7,756 nt of DNA from contig CAMVOG010000108.1 of assembly GCA_947169005.1 (NCBI GenBank), forward strand, positions 1 to 7,756, in the 5' to 3' direction. The position numbers and the translations under genes were made by a program. Source of the DNA: an uncultured Clostridia bacterium (GTDB lineage Bacteria; Bacillota; Clostridia; Oscillospirales; Oscillospiraceae). Below, in pieces: positions 4,384-7,756 of the stretch. Every line of letters begins with the position of its first letter. Position 1 is the first letter of the stretch. Under the pieces are notes generated by a model. The model had not been told where the DNA came from. It saw only the letters and a list, made by a program, of their open reading frames with translations, and did not search any database.

Positions 4384-7245
4384 TCAGAAGCCGGAGAAGA
4401 TCCATACCGCCAGCTCCCACAGGAGCATGAAGAGCAGCACGTTCCCCGCCGAGGCGGCTCCGAATGCTCCCTGCAGCAAAACGAGGACCAGCAGAGCCAG
4501 GCCGAGCCCCGTTCCCAGCAGGGTGAGGGCCAGCGCCACGCGGGTCGAACGGCAAAGCCTGCGTCCGCCGCGGACGGTCTCCACATAGTGGCCGATCCCC
4601 TCGCGGCTCATCAAAGCAGTGGGCTCCTCAGCCGGGTCCGCGTTGTTCTCGCTCAGCTCAAAGCGGGAGGCATAGGTAAGGAATTCCCCTTCCTCCAGCG
4701 TGATCTTGAACTTGCCGGAGAGAAGCGAGGGGGTCAGCAGGAAGTCTCTGAGGGCAAAAATGGGGCGGATACGGGCCTGCAGCATATCCACCAGCGCCGC
4801 CTGCACCGCGTCGGAGGGCGTATAGCTGATGATGAACACGCCGGCCAGCTCACTGTCGATGGCGCTGAATACGGCGCTTCTCAGCTCCAGATTCGGCGGG
4901 AGGCGGATGCCCATGAGATTCATAAAGGCCGCCGAGCCCACAAGCACCTGGCTGCCGTTGATATTGGCCCCGATGCCGCCGCTTTCATAGCATTCCAATT
5001 CCTCCACCCGGTATAGGTCACAGCCGTATTCCCGCATCAGCTCAGAGAAAACGCGGGTGGTGCCGATGCCGGAGGCCACGATCAGACTGCCCGTATAGGA
5101 GACGATGCGTTCCTCCGGGAAGTGGGAAAAGATTTTCAAGCCGCTCAGCCGCAGACAGTTTTCCGGAAACAGGTCCGCGTCCCGCAGGACCATGCCCACG
5201 GCCTTATCCATATCCAGGGCCCCGTTCCAGCCCGCCAGCGCGGCGCCGTGATCGAATAGCTCCGAAGCCGTGTTCAGGAAGGGGCGGTTGAATATCAAAA
5301 GGAGGTCAAAAGCAGCGCATACCGCGCTGAAGGCGGAAAGAATGTGGAAAAAGGCGCTGTTCTCCCCGGTTGCGGCCGAGCAGAGAAAGGCCAGCAGTAC
5401 ACAGAGGAGGAGCAGCAGAGGGGCAAGCCAGGCATAGAGGCTCTCCGCCGGGTCCTGGTCCGTGCCCCGGGTCACAAAGCCCCGCACGGCGCCCACGTTT
5501 TTGCTGATCACATGGCCCTCGTCAACCTTTTCCCATTCGGCGCTCAGCACCGTGGGGACCTTGGCTCTGTCCGCCATGCGGAAGGTGAGGTTAAAGGCTC
5601 TCCTCCCCCGCAGAGTGCCCAGGCTGGCGAAAAAGAGGGAAACGCCCGCCACGGCGCAGAATGGCATCCCGTAAGCGCGGTCCGCCGAAAAGTATTGCAG
5701 CGCCGCGTCCAGGAGAGCAAGAAGCACGGAGGCCGTTACCAGGGTCTCCTGGCAGAAATGGCCGTGAAGGGGCCGGGTCAGCCCGGTGGAAAACACGTCA
5801 AGGCCAAAGAAGACTGAAAGAAGCAAAAGGATAAAGAGTGCGCCTACACGCAGGGAATTTTCCCCAAGCGCGCCCGGCAGGGTGAGGCCAAGCTCGGGCA
5901 TCATGGTAAGCACGATCATCAGAAGGCAGAGCACCGCCTGGGGCAACAGCCGGGCGCGCAGCGCCTTGGTCCCAGAGCCGTAAACGCGCACGGCTTCCCC
6001 GGCGCTCAGCTCCCGCCGTGCCGCCTCCGCCGCATCTTCCTTCGCGGCTCTGGCTTCCGCCGCCCGGCGATGAGCCTGGGCACGGGCCCGGCGGCGTTCC
6101 TGCTTCTCCCTGGTCCTGCGGGCCTCCTCGGCGGCAGCCTGTTCATCAGCTTCCTCGGAGAAGCGGCCGACGCCGAAAAATGCCTGCTCGTCCTCGCTCA
6201 TCTGCCGATAGCTGAAAAGACGTTCCTCCTTTTCCTCTACCTCGGCGATGCGCTCCAGCCGTTTTTCCACTTGGCGCAGACCCTTTTCGATGGCCTGTTT
6301 GGGGACTATTTCCCGAGACCGGTCCGCACTTTTGCGCCGCAGCTCCCCCCGGCGGGGCTTTTGCTTTTTGGCGCGCGTGGGCGCGGCAGGGACGGTGGGC
6401 GCAGGCTCTTCCCCGCTGCTTGCAGGCGACGCAGCGGTCTCTTGTTCGGAAGCGGCAGGCAGTTCGTCCGTTTGGGGAGCAGCCGCGTCTGCAGGCGCCT
6501 TCTCCGCGCTCTCCGCCGCCCAGACGGATGAGAGTTCATCCAAGGAAGACGCTTCCTCAGGCCGTTTCCTCACCGGGGCGGTGGGATCCTGGGCGGCTTC
6601 CGACGCTTCGGCATTGCCCTCCTCAGCAGTCGTCTGCTCCGCTTCTTCGGGCTGCGGCTGCTCACGTCGTTTTTTCATAAACGCAGGCTCATAGATGCGC
6701 ACGTCCTCCGGCTCATCTTCCGCCTGCCCATAGGCTTTGATCCACTCGGATACAAGTCCCTTTTCCTCACCGGGGGCGGCAGACCATTCCCGGCGGGGCT
6801 TCTTCCCCTTTTCAGGCTTAGAGGGCTTTTCCGTTTTTGGTCCTTTTTCCTTCTCAGGCGTTTTATCCGCTTTCGGCGGCTTCGGCTCCCGGGAACGACG
6901 GAACAGGCCGCGCCTTTCCCGTGCAGAAAGTGTTTCCTCCCCAAGGGGGGTGGCTGCTTCCTCCGCTTCCGGCTCGTCGGCGCTTTCCTCTTCGACGATC
7001 TCCGCAGCGGGAGGCTCCTCCCCGGCAGGCTCCTTCGCCGCCGTCTCGGGCAACGCAGGCTCTTCCTCCGGCTCTTCCGGCTGGGGCTTCATATATTCCT
7101 CTAAGATATGCCGCGCCTGCTCCTCCAGTTCTTCCTTGGAGAGCTTGCTTTTCCCCTGCACGAAAGCGCGGCCCTTGTACTCGGACAGGATGGATTCCAG
7201 GGAATAAACGTCCCCGTTTCCATTCCTATTGAACTGATCCGGCAC
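4384..7245 (-). CDS. Membrane protein resembling an inactive P-type ATPase, with long charged N-terminus
   Basis: I recognise no named family. Numbering is from the GTG at 7245 (953 residues). Residues 50-310 are low-complexity and rich in Glu, Pro, Ala and Lys, and probably disordered. Residues 314-414 are Arg/Glu/Ala-rich and likely coiled coil. Eight hydrophobic segments follow, near 434-452, 465-488, 500-519, 526-545, 603-624, 631-655, 902-924 and 929-951. The order mimics a P1B-type ATPase: four helices, a short cytosolic segment (546-602) where the actuator domain would be, two helices ending in NRPFL (653-657) where the ion-binding xPx motif would sit, then VLRDADLFPE (686-695) at the place of DKTGTLT. 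A nucleotide-domain-like stretch with GGIGANINGSQVLVG (756-770) comes next, then RPIFALRD (827-834) where TGD is expected, and two final helices. DKTGT, TGE, TGD and GDGxND are all missing and the loops are short, so ATP-driven pumping is unlikely. It lies 43 bases after rlmB. An in-frame ATG at 7323 would overlap rlmB and has no comparable ribosome site. The coding call is firm; the ATPase kinship is inferred from motif order. Confidence 0.8.
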   Translation of the reverse strand: MPDQFNRNGNGDVYSLESILSEYKGRAFVQGKSKLSKEELEEQARHILEEYMKPQPEEPEEEPALPETAAKEPAGEEPPAAEIVEEESADEPEAEEAATPLGEETLSARERRGLFRRSREPKPPKADKTPEKEKGPKTEKPSKPEKGKKPRREWSAAPGEEKGLVSEWIKAYGQAEDEPEDVRIYEPAFMKKRREQPQPEEAEQTTAEEGNAEASEAAQDPTAPVRKRPEEASSLDELSSVWAAESAEKAPADAAAPQTDELPAASEQETAASPASSGEEPAPTVPAAPTRAKKQKPRRGELRRKSADRSREIVPKQAIEKGLRQVEKRLERIAEVEEKEERLFSYRQMSEDEQAFFGVGRFSEEADEQAAAEEARRTREKQERRRARAQAHRRAAEARAAKEDAAEAARRELSAGEAVRVYGSGTKALRARLLPQAVLCLLMIVLTMMPELGLTLPGALGENSLRVGALFILLLLSVFFGLDVFSTGLTRPLHGHFCQETLVTASVLLALLDAALQYFSADRAYGMPFCAVAGVSLFFASLGTLRGRRAFNLTFRMADRAKVPTVLSAEWEKVDEGHVISKNVGAVRGFVTRGTDQDPAESLYAWLAPLLLLLCVLLAFLCSAATGENSAFFHILSAFSAVCAAFDLLLIFNRPFLNTASELFDHGAALAGWNGALDMDKAVGMVLRDADLFPENCLRLSGLKIFSHFPEERIVSYTGSLIVASGIGTTRVFSELMREYGCDLYRVEELECYESGGIGANINGSQVLVGSAAFMNLMGIRLPPNLELRSAVFSAIDSELAGVFIISYTPSDAVQAALVDMLQARIRPIFALRDFLLTPSLLSGKFKITLEEGEFLTYASRFELSENNADPAEEPTALMSREGIGHYVETVRGGRRLCRSTRVALALTLLGTGLGLALLVLVLLQGAFGAASAGNVLLFMLLWELAVWIFSGF

Positions 7246-7251
7246 GCTTAT

Positions 7252-7258
7252 CCCCCCC
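7252..7258 (-). promoter_or_regulatory. G-run ribosome binding site deciding the GTG start
   Basis: On the minus strand a run of seven G lies 6 bases before a GTG at 7245. It supports GTG over the upstream in-frame ATG at 7323, which lies inside the rlmB coding end. A homopolymer of this length can vary by slippage, which would alter spacing to the start codon but not the reading frame. Confidence 0.55.
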
Positions 7259-7270
7259 AAAATAAGATAA

Positions 7271-7298
7271 CAGTTTACAGACAGCGGTTTACAGCTTA
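7271..7298. repeat. Degenerate 7-base repeats overlapping the rlmB stop
   Basis: Four consecutive heptamers, cagttta, cagacag, cggttta and cagctta, match a cagttta consensus at 7, 3, 6 and 6 of 7 positions. The 8-mer gtttacag occurs at 7273-7280 and again exactly 14 bases on at 7287-7294. The array spans the stop codon of rlmB (7289-7291) and part of the gap before the next gene. It has the same period as the array after the ene-reductase, but a different consensus. Confidence 0.4.
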
Positions 7299-7756
7299 AG
7301 GCTTCGCTGTCGAACAGCCTCATAAAGAAGCACGGCCGCGGCGGCAGAGGCGTTGAGCGAGCTGACCTGCCCCTTGAGCGGAATGGAGACCAGCACGTCG
7401 CAGCGCTCGGCCACCAGACGGCTCATGCCCTCGCCCTCAGAGCCGATGACGATGGCGGCGGGGCCGGTGAGGTCAGTCTGCCAGAGGACGTTTTCGGCCT
7501 CGGCCGCCGTTCCGTAGATCCACAGGCCCTTTTCCTTCAGCTTTTCCATGGCGGCGGGGGGATTGGCCACCCGCGCCACGGGCAGATGCTCCACCGCCCC
7601 GGCGGAGGTCTTTTCCACCACGGCGGTGACGCCCGCGCTGCGGTGCTTGGGGATCACCACGCCGTGGGCCCCGGCGCACTCCGCCGTGCGGATGATGGCC
7701 CCCAGATTATGGGGGTCCGAAATCTCGTCGCAGATCACCAGCAGGGGCGCTTCTCC
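7289..7756 (-). CDS. rlmB: RlmB-type 23S rRNA 2'-O-methyltransferase, C-terminal part
   Basis: This SpoU/TrmH-family methyltransferase uses S-adenosylmethionine to methylate a ribose 2'-OH in RNA; RlmB acts on the guanosine equivalent to G2251 in the 23S rRNA peptidyl-transferase loop. The visible 155 residues are nearly the whole catalytic knot domain. The frame runs unbroken to the window edge beginning GEAPLLVICDEI, so the gene is cut and about 90-110 N-terminal residues (the substrate RNA-binding domain) lie outside. The GTG at 7738 is an internal valine codon, not a start. Motif 1 is DPHNLGAIIRTAE (14-26, with N17 and R23), motif 2 is IGSEGEGMS, and motif 3 is IPLKGQVSSLNASAAAAVL, the knot and cofactor-binding loop. 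All the family's key residues are present, so it should be active. Other family members (TrmH, TSNAD-like resistance enzymes) are possible, but the IPLKGQVSSLNAS form is typical of RlmB. It is the first visible gene of a probable two-gene unit with the membrane protein downstream. Confidence 0.88.
   Translation of the reverse strand, partial: GEAPLLVICDEISDPHNLGAIIRTAECAGAHGVVIPKHRSAGVTAVVEKTSAGAVEHLPVARVANPPAAMEKLKEKGLWIYGTAAEAENVLWQTDLTGPAAIVIGSEGEGMSRLVAERCDVLVSIPLKGQVSSLNASAAAAVLLYEAVRQRSLKL

Noticed and set aside
6737..7207. Ser-rich open frames opposite the N-terminal arm of the membrane protein
   Set aside because: The Ser-rich composition is the mirror image of the Glu/Pro/Ala codons on the minus strand. 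There is no start context and no recognisable motif.
4384..7245. Calling the membrane protein a functional metal-transporting ATPase
   Set aside because: No DKTGT, TGE, TGD, GDGxND, CPx or N-terminal CxxC motif is present, so only distant kinship can be argued.
7289..7738. A complete 149-residue methyltransferase starting at GTG 7738
   Set aside because: The frame is open to the window edge and the six residues before the GTG fit the conserved RlmB sequence, so the gene is truncated by the window and not short.

Overview
The window is GC-rich (about 60% or more by eye) bacterial DNA with strong Shine-Dalgarno sites and tightly packed genes. An iron-sulfur flavin ene-reductase of the kind common in anaerobes, a second-type EF-G like those seen in Clostridia, and the overall codon use together suggest a high-GC anaerobic Firmicute of the Oscillospiraceae/Ruminococcaceae kind. 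This is an inference; there is no rRNA or other marker in the window to prove it.

Layout. Bases 1-49 hold the last 15 codons of an unidentified plus-strand gene. After a 30-base gap with a strong ribosome binding site comes a 654-residue FMN/4Fe-4S/FAD ene-reductase of the 2,4-dienoyl-CoA reductase / BaiCD / enoate reductase family (80-2044). Bases 2045-2163 separate it from a convergent gene. They carry a degenerate 7-base tandem repeat, a perfect 13-bp hairpin that probably terminates transcription from both sides, and a second, weaker 7-base array reaching the opposing stop codon. Everything from 2164 to the right edge is on the minus strand. Read in its direction of transcription it is: the 3' part of an RlmB-type 23S rRNA 2'-O-methyltransferase (cut by the window edge), a 953-residue membrane protein that appears to be a catalytically dead P-type ATPase relative with a very long charged N-terminal extension, and a 691-residue EF-G-like GTPase (EF-G2 type) with its own well-formed promoter.

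How they may work together. The rlmB gene and the membrane protein gene are 43 bases apart and probably co-transcribed. The EF-G-like gene lies downstream on the same strand but has a promoter in its 144-base leader. Two of these three minus-strand genes act on the ribosome; whether the membrane protein has anything to do with translation is unknown. The reductase belongs to a separate unit with the truncated gene to its left.

The most interesting item is the membrane protein. Its membrane layout, the loop leading to the position of the phosphorylation site, and a nucleotide-domain-like segment follow the order of a P1B-type ATPase, yet the DKTGT, TGD and GDGxND motifs are all absent. I recognise no named family for it.
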